Assembly (NCBI GenBank): GCA_016286445.1
Contig: JAEESS010000004.1
Location: 1 to 64,000, forward strand
Reading direction: 5' to 3'
Source: Bacillota bacterium
Lineage (GTDB): Bacteria > Bacillota > Clostridia > Christensenellales > CAG-138
Length of the DNA: 64,000 bases
The notes beneath the pieces are model-generated. The model made no database searches and had not been told where the DNA came from. It saw nothing but the letters and a program-made list of their open reading frames with translations. Of the stretch, positions 1 through 7,510 are shown piece after piece. Every line of letters begins with the position of its first letter. Within the stretch, counting starts at the first letter, position 1. The position numbers and the translations under genes were made by a program.

Positions 1-618
1 CGGTACGCGGAACGGATGCGGTTCTTCATTCAGCCCGGAGACTGCGACCGGTTCGTGGCCGCTGCCTCCGCGGTCTCGGAGCTTTCCGCGGCGGGTTTCG
101 TCAAAATCCTCCTCGCGGCGGATACGCCTGCGGAACGGGACGCGCTGGCCTCTTTTTTCGCCCTCGCCAAGAGCGGGATCGGGAATCTCTCCGCGACCGT
201 CTATCTCCCCGGCGAATTCGGGTCCGGAATGACCTACGACATTTTCGCGTCGGTTTACGGATATCTGACGTCCCAGGGACCGGATCTGCTGCTGCTGGAC
301 ACGGCATCGTTCTGCCGGAAGACGAATCTGCTGCGCCGTCCGCTGTTTTCCGACCGGGACGGAAAGGAAAAGCAAAGTCTGGCGGACCTGGCGGGCGAAG
401 GACATCCGGCAGTGATCTGCTGCGCGAAGACGGCGGATTCGGCAAGGAATCTTGCGCGCGCTGCGGAAGTTTTTTCTCCTTCCGTCTCCTTCCTGCTCTG
501 TGCGGAAAACCGCCGGCTGAGGGACGCGGTGATCTGCGCGCCGGAGCGGAGCGCTGATTCAGGCGCCGGGAACAAAAAGGCCGGGAAAGACGATTTTCCC
601 CAGCAGATCGGATTCTGA
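1..618 (+). CDS. Hypothetical protein, 5' end probably outside window
   Basis: The reading frame is already open at base 1, so the ATG at 16 may be internal and the gene may begin upstream. From that ATG it encodes 200 residues. I recognise no domain. The protein is Ala/Leu-rich with alternating hydrophobic strands and helices (for example PDLLLLDTASF) in the middle, compatible with an alpha/beta fold, and a hydrophilic tail rich in Gly, Lys and Asp. It has no obvious signal peptide or membrane segment. The stop lies just upstream of the tRNA promoter, and no hairpin terminator is visible between them. Its base use matches the GC-rich chromosome rather than the accessory segment to the right. 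Function unknown. Confidence 0.55.
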   Translation, partial: RYAERMRFFIQPGDCDRFVAAASAVSELSAAGFVKILLAADTPAERDALASFFALAKSGIGNLSATVYLPGEFGSGMTYDIFASVYGYLTSQGPDLLLLDTASFCRKTNLLRRPLFSDRDGKEKQSLADLAGEGHPAVICCAKTADSARNLARAAEVFSPSVSFLLCAENRRLRDAVICAPERSADSGAGNKKAGKDDFPQQIGF

Positions 619-683
619 CGCGCGCGGTAAATCGGAAAAGATTTTTCGTAGGAAGTTGTCCCCAAGTTTTTTTGAAAAAAGCC

Positions 684-712
684 TTGACAAGCCGCGCGGA
701 GTATGGTATACT
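684..712 (+). promoter_or_regulatory. Consensus promoter for the tRNA operon
   Basis: TTGACA (684-689), a 17-base spacer and TATACT (707-712). This is a near-perfect sigma-A promoter about 37 bases upstream of tRNA-Leu, and it is the only obvious promoter for the two tRNA genes. Confidence 0.85.
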
Positions 713-748
713 ATCTGGGCAGCAAGGGAAAGCCCATGGGTTTTATGT

Positions 749-834
749 GCCGGAGTGGCGGAATTGGCAGACGCCCGGGACTTAAAATCCCGTGATACGA
801 AAGTATCGTACCGGTTCGAGCCCGGTGTCCGGCA
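749..834 (+). tRNA. tRNA-Leu (anticodon TAA)
   Basis: It begins GCCGGAG and ends CCGGCA, which pair as the acceptor stem apart from a G-G at the seventh pair. The anticodon stem CGGGA/TCCCG encloses the loop CTTAAAA, so the anticodon is TAA. A long variable arm (GATACGAAAGTATC, a hairpin) marks a class II tRNA. The T arm is ACCGG-TTCGAGC-CCGGT. The 3' CCA is not encoded and must be added after transcription. It reads UUA/UUG codons. It is cotranscribed with the initiator tRNA 18 bases downstream. Confidence 0.95.
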
Positions 835-852
835 TCTTCATTGAACATATAT

Positions 853-926
<74 letters not shown>

Positions 927-960
927 TCATGTTGTGCAACCAAAAAAGATATTGCACCGG

Positions 961-995
961 AAAACCCCGATACCACAACGGTTTCGGGGTTTTTT
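961..995 (+). terminator. Rho-independent terminator after the tRNA operon
   Basis: AAAACCCCGA pairs with TCGGGGTTTT around a 13-base loop, and the T run follows. It sits 34 bases after the initiator tRNA. Confidence 0.85.
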
Positions 996-1066
996 CGTGC
1001 CCCAATTTTCAAGTGCAAACAAAAAGATATTTTTCTTTGTTGAGAGGACTTGAACTAGCGCAAGTT

Positions 1067-1945
1067 TTAATATCCAAATGAAGCTTTGACCTGCTCCAAA
1101 AACCGTTCGGCAATCGGTGTAAACGGTTGATACTTCTTCCAGACAAGATACAGCTTTGTTTCAAGGCACGGCGTAAGCGGCCGGAATACCAGCCCACTGT
1201 CTGATGATACGTCGATCAGTTTATCAAAGGTCAGCAGGTACCCGAGCCCTGCCTTGGCAAAGATCGATCCGTTGTATGACAGCCGGAACGAGCCTTCCAG
1301 ATGAAAAGCATCAAAATCGCGTCCAGCCCAATTCTTTATTTCCTGATGCCAAGCCTGCTCTGAACAGAACATCGGAAGCCCGCGGAGGTCGGAAGGGCGG
1401 AAGCTCTCCCGCTCCGCAAGAGGATCATCTGCGGGGAATATCACCCCCCAGCAATCCGCTTCCGGAAGAGCTATAAATTCGTGCTTGTTCCTGTCCGGTT
1501 CTTCAGCGAGGACAACAAAGTCCAAAAGCCCTTTCTGCAGCTTTTCCGCAACCTGCTCCGTGTCGCCGCTGGTGATGTGGTATTGCAGCTTCGGATATTG
1601 CTCCTTCAAGGCTTTAATCGCATCTGCAATATACTTGATCTGATAGGATTCCGCCAATCCGAGGAACAACTCACCGCCGGAGATATCATCAAGAGAAATG
1701 AATTCCTTTTCAATTTTATCCGCCATGCTGACAAGATCTTCCGCTCTGTCGCGGAGCAGGACGCCTTCATCCGTCAGACGAATGCTGAAGCTGTGCCGGG
1801 TGAACAGCTTTTTATCGAGTTCGTCCTCAAGAGACTTCAGCGCCTTTGACAGTGTCGGCTGCGTCACGTGAAGCTGCTCGGCGGCCCTCGTCATATTTTC
1901 CTCCCGCGCAACGGCAAGGAAGTACCGAAGTGTTCTTATCTCCAT
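1067..1945 (-). CDS. LysR-family transcriptional regulator
   Basis: A 292-residue LysR-type regulator. The N-terminal winged helix-turn-helix (about residues 1-60) starts MEIRTLRYFLAVAREENMT and contains the typical recognition segment QPTLSKALKSLE. The remainder is a periplasmic-binding-like co-inducer domain. The ATG at 1945 was chosen over the longer frame because GGAGGAAT lies just upstream and it begins exactly where the family does. It is divergent from the 2064-5847 gene set, with three palindromic half-sites in between, so it probably controls that set and itself. The inducer is unknown, but the neighbouring reductases make a toxic electrophile or redox signal plausible. Confidence 0.9.
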   Translation of the reverse strand: MEIRTLRYFLAVAREENMTRAAEQLHVTQPTLSKALKSLEDELDKKLFTRHSFSIRLTDEGVLLRDRAEDLVSMADKIEKEFISLDDISGGELFLGLAESYQIKYIADAIKALKEQYPKLQYHITSGDTEQVAEKLQKGLLDFVVLAEEPDRNKHEFIALPEADCWGVIFPADDPLAERESFRPSDLRGLPMFCSEQAWHQEIKNWAGRDFDAFHLEGSFRLSYNGSIFAKAGLGYLLTFDKLIDVSSDSGLVFRPLTPCLETKLYLVWKKYQPFTPIAERFLEQVKASFGY

Positions 1946-1961
1946 GGTATTCCTCCTTCGT

Positions 1962-1991
1962 GATATTCCTAATACGAATATCGCGATATTC
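1962..1991. promoter_or_regulatory. Probable LysR operator: three overlapping half-sites
   Basis: GATATTC (1962-1968), GAATATC (1976-1982) and GATATTC (1985-1991) form two adjacent dyads: one with a 7-base spacer of the T-N11-A type, and one perfect 16-base palindrome GAATATCGCGATATTC. They lie between the LysR start and the rightward promoter, the expected place for recall and activation sites. Confidence 0.65.
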
Positions 1992-2025
1992 ATTATAACC
2001 ATTAGCGAGTATAAAGTCAATGCGT

Positions 2026-2031
2026 TATAAT
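2026..2031 (+). promoter_or_regulatory. Minus-10 element of the rightward, LysR-controlled promoter
   Basis: A perfect TATAAT lies 32 bases before the GTG start at 2064. No good -35 hexamer is found 17 bases upstream, which fits a promoter that needs LysR bound at the half-sites just upstream. Confidence 0.55.
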
Positions 2032-2063
2032 AAAAAACGAACCAAGGAACAAGGAGCCAAGGA

Positions 2064-2309
2064 GTGCGGATTACTGTGTCAGATTATTCGGAAACAATGA
2101 AATCCTTTCTTGCCGATACCGGTGTACGGCAAGAGCTCATAGAGAGGGCGATGCAGTTATATCAATCCGGGCAGGAAGCAGAGCTTGTCAGATTCCTGAA
2201 GCTGCGGCGCTGCGATATGGTGGAGGATATGCACGAGTGCCAGCGGAAAGTCGACCGTATCGACTATCTGATCAGACAAGCAAATAATAATCGTCGAAAG
2301 GAAGATTGA
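2064..2309 (+). CDS. Small helical protein of unknown function
   Basis: 81 residues from a GTG start, with AAGGAG seven bases upstream and the LysR-controlled promoter before that. The sequence is strongly charged and predicted helical, including a heptad-like stretch near the end (MHECQRKVDRIDYLIRQ) that could form a coiled coil. No signal peptide or cysteine-pair motif is present. It stops three bases before the hydrolase gene, so the two are translationally linked. I do not recognise the family. A small regulatory or scaffold subunit for the downstream enzymes is possible but unsupported. Confidence 0.6.
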   Translation: MRITVSDYSETMKSFLADTGVRQELIERAMQLYQSGQEAELVRFLKLRRCDMVEDMHECQRKVDRIDYLIRQANNNRRKED

Positions 2310-2312
2310 ATC

Positions 2313-3314
2313 ATGATGAAAACAGCAGAACTTACATTGACAAAAGAATGGGACAAGACCTTTCCCAAAAGCGACAAGGTGGATCACAGCAAGGTCACTT
2401 TTATCAATCGCTACGGCATCACGCTGGCAGCGGATCTGTACGTTCCGAAGGGCGTAGAGAGAAAGCTCCCGGCCATCGCGGTCTGCGGCCCCTTCGGAGC
2501 CGTCAAGGAGCAGTGCTCCGGGCTGTATGCGCAGACGATGGCGGAGCGCGGCTTTCTGACGCTTGCCTTTGACCCCTCCTTCACCGGTGAGAGCGGCGGG
2601 AACGTGCGCTACATGGCTTCCCCGGATATCAACACTGAGGATTTCATGGCGGCGGTGGATTTCCTCTCCCTGTGCGACAAGGTCGATCCGAATCGGATCG
2701 GTATCATCGGCATTTGCGGCTGGGGCGGTCTGGCGCTGAATACCGCGGCGCTGGACACCCGCATCAAGGCAACGGTCGCCTCAACCATGTATGATATGAC
2801 CCGTGTCAACGCGAAGGGATACTTCGATTCTGAGGACAGCGAGGAAGCCCGCTATCAGAAGAGAGCGGCTATGTGCGCGCAGCGTCTGGAAGACCTGAAA
2901 AGCGGCGAATACAAGCTCGGCGGCGGTGTCGTCGATCCGCTGCCGGAGGACGCGCCGTATTTTGTGAAGGATTACTACGACTATTACAAGACAGGTCGCG
3001 GCTATCATCCCCGTTCCCTCAACTCCAACGGCGGCTGGAATGTGATCGGCTGCGAGAGCTTTATCAATCAGCCGATCCTGCAGTACTCCAATGAGATTCG
3101 CTCTGCGGTTTTGGTGATGCACGGCGATGCGGCGCATTCCTGCTACTTTGGCAGGGACGCCTATGCTGACATGGTGAAGGACAGCAAGTACACCGAAAAC
3201 AAGGAACTGTTCATCATTCCGGGTGCTTCCCATACCGATCTTTATGACGGCGGCGGCAAGGGCGCGATCCCATTTGATAAGATCGAGGCGTTTATGAAGG
3301 AGTATCTTAAATGA
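2313..3314 (+). CDS. Alpha/beta hydrolase of the dienelactone hydrolase/YcjY type
   Basis: A 333-residue cytoplasmic alpha/beta hydrolase. The nucleophile elbow reads GICGWGG, with Cys in the nucleophile position as in dienelactone hydrolases. The acid residue is likely in VLVMHGDAAH and the histidine in GASHTDLYD. The N-terminus (VTFINRYGITLAADLYVPKG) is typical of the uncharacterised YcjY-like group often found beside flavin and aldo-keto reductases. It overlaps the next gene by four bases (ATGA), indicating coupled translation in the LysR-controlled operon. Substrate unknown; hydrolysis of small esters or lactones, or detoxification, is an inference. Alternative ATG two codons on. Confidence 0.85.
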   Translation: MMKTAELTLTKEWDKTFPKSDKVDHSKVTFINRYGITLAADLYVPKGVERKLPAIAVCGPFGAVKEQCSGLYAQTMAERGFLTLAFDPSFTGESGGNVRYMASPDINTEDFMAAVDFLSLCDKVDPNRIGIIGICGWGGLALNTAALDTRIKATVASTMYDMTRVNAKGYFDSEDSEEARYQKRAAMCAQRLEDLKSGEYKLGGGVVDPLPEDAPYFVKDYYDYYKTGRGYHPRSLNSNGGWNVIGCESFINQPILQYSNEIRSAVLVMHGDAAHSCYFGRDAYADMVKDSKYTENKELFIIPGASHTDLYDGGGKGAIPFDKIEAFMKEYLK

Positions 3315-3853
3315 GCAGGGTACTTGTCATTACGACCAGCCTGAGGGCAAGGAGCAATTCCGATCGACTCGCCGAGGAACTGATCGCTGGTGCAAAGGAC
3401 GCAGGTCATGACGTTGAACATATCAGCCTCAAAGGCAGACAGATCAAATTCTGTGTTGGATGCCTGGCCTGCCAGAAAACACAAAAGTGTTTACTGATGG
3501 ATGACGCCGTGGAGATCGCTGAAAAGGTGAAGGAAGCGGATACGCTGGTCTTTGCGACGCCGATTTACTACTATGAGATGAGCGGTCAGATGAAGACGCT
3601 CCTCGACCGGCTGAATCCGCTGTTTCCGTCGGACTATAAATTCCGTAGTATTTATATGCTGTCGGTGGCTGCGGAGGATGAGGCTAATGTTCCCGAAAAG
3701 GCAGTTTCCGGACTGCAGGGTTGGGTCGACTGCTTTGAAAAAGCGGAGCTTATTGATACGCTCTTTTGCGGTGGCATCAACGACGCAGGCGAAGCCGAAC
3801 AGCATCGAGCCAAATTAGAGGAAGCGTATGAATTCGGTCGCCAACTCAAATAG
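3311..3853 (+). CDS. Flavodoxin-like NADPH-dependent FMN reductase
   Basis: 180 residues with a flavodoxin-like fold. The first strand and phosphate-binding loop read ITTSLRARSNSDRLAEEL, and the second flavin loop is TPIYYYEMSGQMKTLLDR. CVGCLACQKTQKC resembles the cysteine motif of iron-sulfur flavoproteins (Isf-type), so a [4Fe-4S] cluster may accompany FMN. It is translationally coupled to the hydrolase upstream. It is paralogous to the protein at 5335 in the same operon. Likely reduces quinones, metals or electrophiles with NAD(P)H or ferredoxin; the real acceptor is unknown. Confidence 0.88.
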   Translation: MSRVLVITTSLRARSNSDRLAEELIAGAKDAGHDVEHISLKGRQIKFCVGCLACQKTQKCLLMDDAVEIAEKVKEADTLVFATPIYYYEMSGQMKTLLDRLNPLFPSDYKFRSIYMLSVAAEDEANVPEKAVSGLQGWVDCFEKAELIDTLFCGGINDAGEAEQHRAKLEEAYEFGRQLK

Positions 3854-3886
3854 CAGAATCATTTTACTGCCATTGGAAGCGAGACT

Positions 3887-5317
3887 ATGGATATGAAAAG
3901 ATCATTGACTCTTCTTTCATTAACACTATTGCTCTTGATCTGCCTTTCTGCCTGTCAAAAAACGGAAACCGGGCGAGAACCAAGTCTTGATCCTTCCGAA
4001 GCACAGAACCAAGAGCATAACAATTCTACGCAACCGGAGGAAATCCATGATTCCGAAAACAAGACGTCTGCCGATCAGGTTCCGGCGGACAAGTCAGATG
4101 GAAACGGAGAAACTATGATTTATGTACATGTCGGTGACGAAACCCTGATCATCAAGCCGGAGGACAATTCCTCAGCAGAGGCTTTAATTGAATTACTGAA
4201 AAGGGGCGATATTGCCGTCGCCATGCACGATTACGGCGGGTTTGAAAAAGTCGGCTCTCTTGGTGCTTCAATTCCAACTAATGATGAAAGAATCACTACG
4301 GAGCCCGGAGACTTGATTCTGTATCAGGGGAACCAGATCACCATCTATTATGACACGAACACGTGGAGTTTTACTCGTCTCGGGAAAGTACAGGGTATGA
4401 CCACTGAGCAGATCTGTGAAGTGTTGGGAGACGGCGATCCTACTGTGGTGTTTTCGCTGAACAAAACGCCTACCGACAGCTCTGCAGTGGGAGTGTTCAA
4501 CTATGATACCCTCACCGTGCTGCTGAACAGCGGATATGAGATGCCGATCCTCGGTCTCGGCACCTATGCGCTCGATCACGATACCTGCGTGAGTTCCGTG
4601 ATGGCGCTTCTGGAAAACGGTGGCAGGCTCATTGACACGGCCTATATGTACGGAAATGAGGAGGCCGTGGGCGAGGGTGTCCGCAGAGGCATGGAGGAAT
4701 ACGGCATTCCCCGTGAGGAGATCTTTGTGATTACCAAGATATACCCGAACCAATTCAGCGATCCCGAGGTCGCCATCGATATGGCGCTTAATAAGCTGGA
4801 TATCGGGTACATCGATATGATGCTCCTTCACCATCCCGGAACCAACGATGTGAAGGCATACCAGGCTATGGAAAAATATGTGGAGCAGGGCAAGATTCGC
4901 TCTCTTGGTCTCTCCAACTGGTATGTAGAAGAATTGACCGAGTTCCTGCCGCAGGTCACGATCACACCGGCACTGGTGCAGAACGAGATCCACCCCTATT
5001 ATCAGGAGCAGGATGTCGTTCCGTTCATTCAGGAAAAAGGCATTGTGGTGCAGTGCTGGTATCCGCTGGGTGGGAGAGGCTACACTGCCGATCTGTTGGG
5101 AAACGAAACGATCAAAGCGATTGCGGAAGCTCATGGCGTATCTTCTGCGCAGGTCATCCTGCGCTGGGATCTGCAGCGAGGCATCGTCGTGATCCCCGGT
5201 TCGAGCAATCCCGATCATATAAGGGAAAACCTCGATCTGTTCGGTTTTGAGCTGACTGACGATGAGATGGCAGAGATCGGAGAACTGGATCGTGGTGAGA
5301 AGCATGACTGGTATTGA
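3887..5317 (+). CDS. Lipoprotein fusing a cyclophilin-like domain to an aldo-keto reductase
   Basis: 476 residues. The N-terminus is a lipoprotein signal (basic MDMKR, a Leu-rich core, lipobox LSAC), followed by a Glu/Gln/Asn-rich linker to about residue 75. A cyclophilin-like domain follows (about 78-190, starting IYVHVGDETLIIKPED). From about residue 205 to the end there is a complete aldo-keto reductase with all four catalytic residues in context: Asp and Tyr in IDTAYMYGNE, Lys in VITKIYP, His in LLHHPG. The family motif GLSNWYVEEL is present. Export of an NADPH-dependent enzyme would be odd, since no cofactor is expected outside; either the protein faces the cytoplasm, or it is a fusion whose signal still works. 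It lies in the LysR-controlled operon. Confidence 0.88.
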   Translation: MDMKRSLTLLSLTLLLLICLSACQKTETGREPSLDPSEAQNQEHNNSTQPEEIHDSENKTSADQVPADKSDGNGETMIYVHVGDETLIIKPEDNSSAEALIELLKRGDIAVAMHDYGGFEKVGSLGASIPTNDERITTEPGDLILYQGNQITIYYDTNTWSFTRLGKVQGMTTEQICEVLGDGDPTVVFSLNKTPTDSSAVGVFNYDTLTVLLNSGYEMPILGLGTYALDHDTCVSSVMALLENGGRLIDTAYMYGNEEAVGEGVRRGMEEYGIPREEIFVITKIYPNQFSDPEVAIDMALNKLDIGYIDMMLLHHPGTNDVKAYQAMEKYVEQGKIRSLGLSNWYVEELTEFLPQVTITPALVQNEIHPYYQEQDVVPFIQEKGIVVQCWYPLGGRGYTADLLGNETIKAIAEAHGVSSAQVILRWDLQRGIVVIPGSSNPDHIRENLDLFGFELTDDEMAEIGELDRGEKHDWY

Positions 5318-5334
5318 GAAAACGAGGAAACGCG

Positions 5335-5847
5335 ATGAAAATTCTTGTATTGAACGGGAGTCCGCGCCCGCAGGGCGATACAGCGAAAATGGTCGCTGTG
5401 TTTCGGGAAACTGCTGAAAGCGCAGGACATGACGTGGCGGTAATCAATGTGTGCCGAAAGAACATCAAGGGCTGCCTTGCCTGTGAATACTGCCATGGGA
5501 AAGGGCACGGCGTATGTGTTCAAAAGGACGACATGCAGGAGATCTATGCTGAGCTGAAGGATACTCAGATGTTGGTGCTTGCCTCGCCGATCTACTATCA
5601 CGGTATCAGCGGGCAGCTGAAATGCACAGTCGATCGTTTTTATTCCGCGCTTTACCCCAAAGCGCCGGAGACGCTTAAGAAAGCTGCCATGTTTCTGAGT
5701 TCCGGTGATCCGGACATGTATGATGGCGCCAAATTTTCTTATGATGGTGATTTTCTTGGTTATCTTGGATTGGAAGATATGGGGATCATCACGAATCACG
5801 ACAAGGACTGCTTAGCGGCGATCAGGCAAATGGCGGCATCTTTGTAA
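5335..5847 (+). CDS. Flavodoxin-like FMN reductase (second copy)
   Basis: 170 residues from the ATG at 5335 (GAGGAAA upstream); the longer frame from a TTG overlapping the previous stop is less likely, because the family begins MKILVLNGSPRPQGDT. FMN loops: NGSPRPQGDTAKM and SPIYYHGISGQLKCTVDR. The CLACEYCHGKGHGVC segment is an Isf-like cysteine motif. Likely the last gene of the LysR-controlled operon and a paralog of the gene at 3311. Role as in that family: reduction of flavins, quinones or metal/electrophile acceptors; substrate unknown. Confidence 0.87.
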   Translation: MKILVLNGSPRPQGDTAKMVAVFRETAESAGHDVAVINVCRKNIKGCLACEYCHGKGHGVCVQKDDMQEIYAELKDTQMLVLASPIYYHGISGQLKCTVDRFYSALYPKAPETLKKAAMFLSSGDPDMYDGAKFSYDGDFLGYLGLEDMGIITNHDKDCLAAIRQMAASL

Positions 5848-5866
5848 AGCAAGCAAAAAACTGTAG

Positions 5867-6052
5867 CCTGATATTATTATATTATTCATTAATTCTGGCG
5901 TGCAAGAGAGAAGAGAGCACTCAGCTCTTTGTTTGATCCATTCAAGCATATATGCCGTATGCCCAAAAGGATTTCATAATCAGCACGGAAAACTCAAAGA
6001 GGATCTGTATGAGGCATTCGGATTTGAAACAGAAAACAGCAGTGAACCATGA
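5867..6052 (+). pseudogene. Possible gene remnant without an ATG start
   Basis: An open frame of 61 codons between two stops inside a 339-base gap. The translation includes AVCPKGFHNQHGKLKEDLYE, which looks like the C-terminus of a soluble protein, but no ATG and no ribosome binding site precede it; a GTG at 5900 is the only candidate start. Interpreted as a degraded 3' fragment. Family not recognised. The rest of the gap (to 6186) holds the promoter and operator of the next gene. Confidence 0.3.
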
Positions 6053-6090
6053 GTTGACCGCGTTTTTGAAAAAAGTCTCCGAAATAATCA

Positions 6091-6113
6091 GATGTAACTA
6101 TTGACATTACATC
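6091..6113. promoter_or_regulatory. Rrf2-type operator 1
   Basis: GATGTAA and TTACATC are inverted arms separated by nine bases. The site overlaps the -35 hexamer of the SnoaL gene promoter. A near-identical copy sits in the same position at the Rrf2 gene itself (6955-6976), so the local Rrf2 protein is the natural candidate to bind both. Confidence 0.75.
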
Positions 6114-6129
6114 AAAGGGGTGCTATAAT
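6101..6129 (+). promoter_or_regulatory. Consensus promoter of the SnoaL-like gene
   Basis: TTGACA (6101-6106), a 17-base spacer and TATAAT (6124-6129), all consensus. A promoter this strong overlapped by an operator is the normal design for repression. Confidence 0.85.
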
Positions 6130-6186
6130 GGCACCACGATGAAACCACGGTGGTTACATCAAATATATTTTCGGAGGTATTCTACC

Positions 6187-6957
6187 ATGACTAAAATCGA
6201 AAAGGCTCTCGCTCTTATTAACACTTTCGCCACCGGCGACACCGAAAAGGCTGCTTCTCTTCTGGCAGAGGGCTATATCCAGCACAATCTCGCTTACGGC
6301 ACCGGCCATGACGCTTTCGTGGGCAGCGTTGCATGGCTTGCTTCCGCTCCCGTGAAAACCACCGTCAACAACATCCGCGCGTTTGAGGACGGCGACAAGG
6401 TTTTCCTGCAGACCGTTTACAATTTTGCCGGCGCAGGCGAACAGGTCGCCTTCGACATCTTCCGCTTCGATGAGGAAGGGCTGATCGCCGAGCATTGGGA
6501 CAATCTCGCTGCGAAGGCCGAACCCAACCCCTCCGGTCACACTCAGATCGACGGTACGCTTGAGAAGAAAGATATCGATAAGGAAGAGACTCGCCGTATC
6601 GTTGCCGGATTTGTGGGTGACGTGCTTCGCGGAGAGCATCCCGAAAAGCTGACTTCCTACTACGACGGCGACAAGTACATCCAGCACAATATCTCCATCG
6701 CTGACGGTCTTTCCGGACTCGGTGCTGCGCTTGCGGCTATGGCTGAACAGGGTATCTCGATGGTCTATGACAAAACGCATATGGTTCTTGCCGACGGCGA
6801 CTATGCGCTCGCCTGCAGCGAAGGCTCCTTCGGCGGCGTGCCCACCACCTATTACGATCTCTTCCGTGTTGAAAACGGCTTTATCGCTGAGCATTGGGAC
6901 GTGATGGAGACTCTTGCTGCCAAAGAGACTTGGGCAAACGAGAATGGCAAATTCTAA
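6187..6957 (+). CDS. Tandem SnoaL-like (NTF2-fold) protein
   Basis: 256 residues from the ATG at 6187, preceded by CGGAGGT; the upstream ATG at 6139 lacks a ribosome binding site and lies downstream of the promoter by only a few bases. The protein is an internal duplication. Each half (about 1-115 and 130-256) carries a SnoaL/NTF2-like pattern with matching pieces such as YIQHNLAYG/YIQHNISIAD and LIAEHWDNL/FIAEHWDVM. This fold binds small hydrophobic molecules and includes isomerases, cyclases and dehalogenase-like enzymes; no specific activity can be assigned. Transcribed alone from a strong promoter that carries the Rrf2-type operator, so it is probably induced when Rrf2 senses its signal. 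Confidence 0.82.
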   Translation: MTKIEKALALINTFATGDTEKAASLLAEGYIQHNLAYGTGHDAFVGSVAWLASAPVKTTVNNIRAFEDGDKVFLQTVYNFAGAGEQVAFDIFRFDEEGLIAEHWDNLAAKAEPNPSGHTQIDGTLEKKDIDKEETRRIVAGFVGDVLRGEHPEKLTSYYDGDKYIQHNISIADGLSGLGAALAAMAEQGISMVYDKTHMVLADGDYALACSEGSFGGVPTTYYDLFRVENGFIAEHWDVMETLAAKETWANENGKF

Positions 6958-6976
6958 TGTAACCATTGAAATTACA
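6955..6976. promoter_or_regulatory. Rrf2-type operator 2 (autoregulatory)
   Basis: Matches operator 1 at all but two of 20 positions (ATGTAAC-Y-ATTGA-M-ATTACA). It overlaps both the stop codon of the SnoaL gene and the -35 hexamer of the Rrf2 gene, pointing to autoregulation. Confidence 0.75.
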
Positions 6977-6994
6977 GCCATTCCGTGATATACT
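6966..6994 (+). promoter_or_regulatory. Promoter of the Rrf2 gene
   Basis: TTGAAA (6966-6971), a 17-base spacer and TATACT (6989-6994), 20 bases before the ATG of the regulator. Confidence 0.75.
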
Positions 6995-7014
6995 GTTCTT
7001 CGGGAGGAATGGCT

Positions 7015-7455
7015 ATGCAGATTTCAAGCAGGTTTACAATTGCCTTGCACATCTTCACATGTGTGGATGTGTTCAAGGATGAATACAAGGTCACCAGCGA
7101 TTTTCTTGCCGGGTCGATCAACACAAATCCCGTTATCATCCGCAAGATACTGACGCAGCTCAAAAACGCCGGGCTGATCAACGTGGCAAGAGGCACGGGC
7201 GGCATTGAGCTGACGAGGGACTTGTCGGAAATCACCTTTTACGATGTGTACGAGGCGATCGGAGCAGTAGAAAACGGAGACCTGTTCCATTTCCATGAAA
7301 GTCCGAACCCCGAATGTCCGGTGGGCAGGAATATCCATGCGTTGCTGGACGACAAGCTGAAAGCGATTCAGGATGCAATGGAGAACGAATTGCGGAAATA
7401 CACGCTGTTCGATCTTCGCAGCGATATGTCTGAGCTTCTGGCAAAGGAGAACTAA
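7015..7455 (+). CDS. Rrf2-family transcriptional repressor
   Basis: 146 residues from the ATG at 7015, with GGGAGG seven bases upstream; the ATG at 7009 is too close to it. The N-terminal winged helix carries the family pattern SSRFTIALHIFTCV, and the recognition region is NPVIIRKILTQLKNAGLINVARGTGGIEL. Only two cysteines are present (TCVDV and PECPVG), not the three-Cys cluster of IscR/NsrR, so it resembles the YwnA-like group and may sense through thiols or a bound metabolite rather than an Fe-S cluster. It sits between two operators that mark the SnoaL gene and itself as targets. A hairpin follows before the next gene. Confidence 0.88.
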   Translation: MQISSRFTIALHIFTCVDVFKDEYKVTSDFLAGSINTNPVIIRKILTQLKNAGLINVARGTGGIELTRDLSEITFYDVYEAIGAVENGDLFHFHESPNPECPVGRNIHALLDDKLKAIQDAMENELRKYTLFDLRSDMSELLAKEN

Positions 7456-7461
7456 AGCAAA

Positions 7462-7495
7462 GACTCCGGAGGATAGTATTCTTCCGGAGTTTTTC
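7462..7495 (+). terminator. Terminator or attenuator after the Rrf2 gene
   Basis: ACTCCGGA pairs with TCCGGAGT and is followed by five Ts. It lies between the regulator and the PNPOx-ferredoxin gene, so expression of the downstream genes either depends on readthrough or on an unseen promoter. Confidence 0.7.
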
Positions 7496-7510
7496 ATAGG
7501 AGGCGAATTT

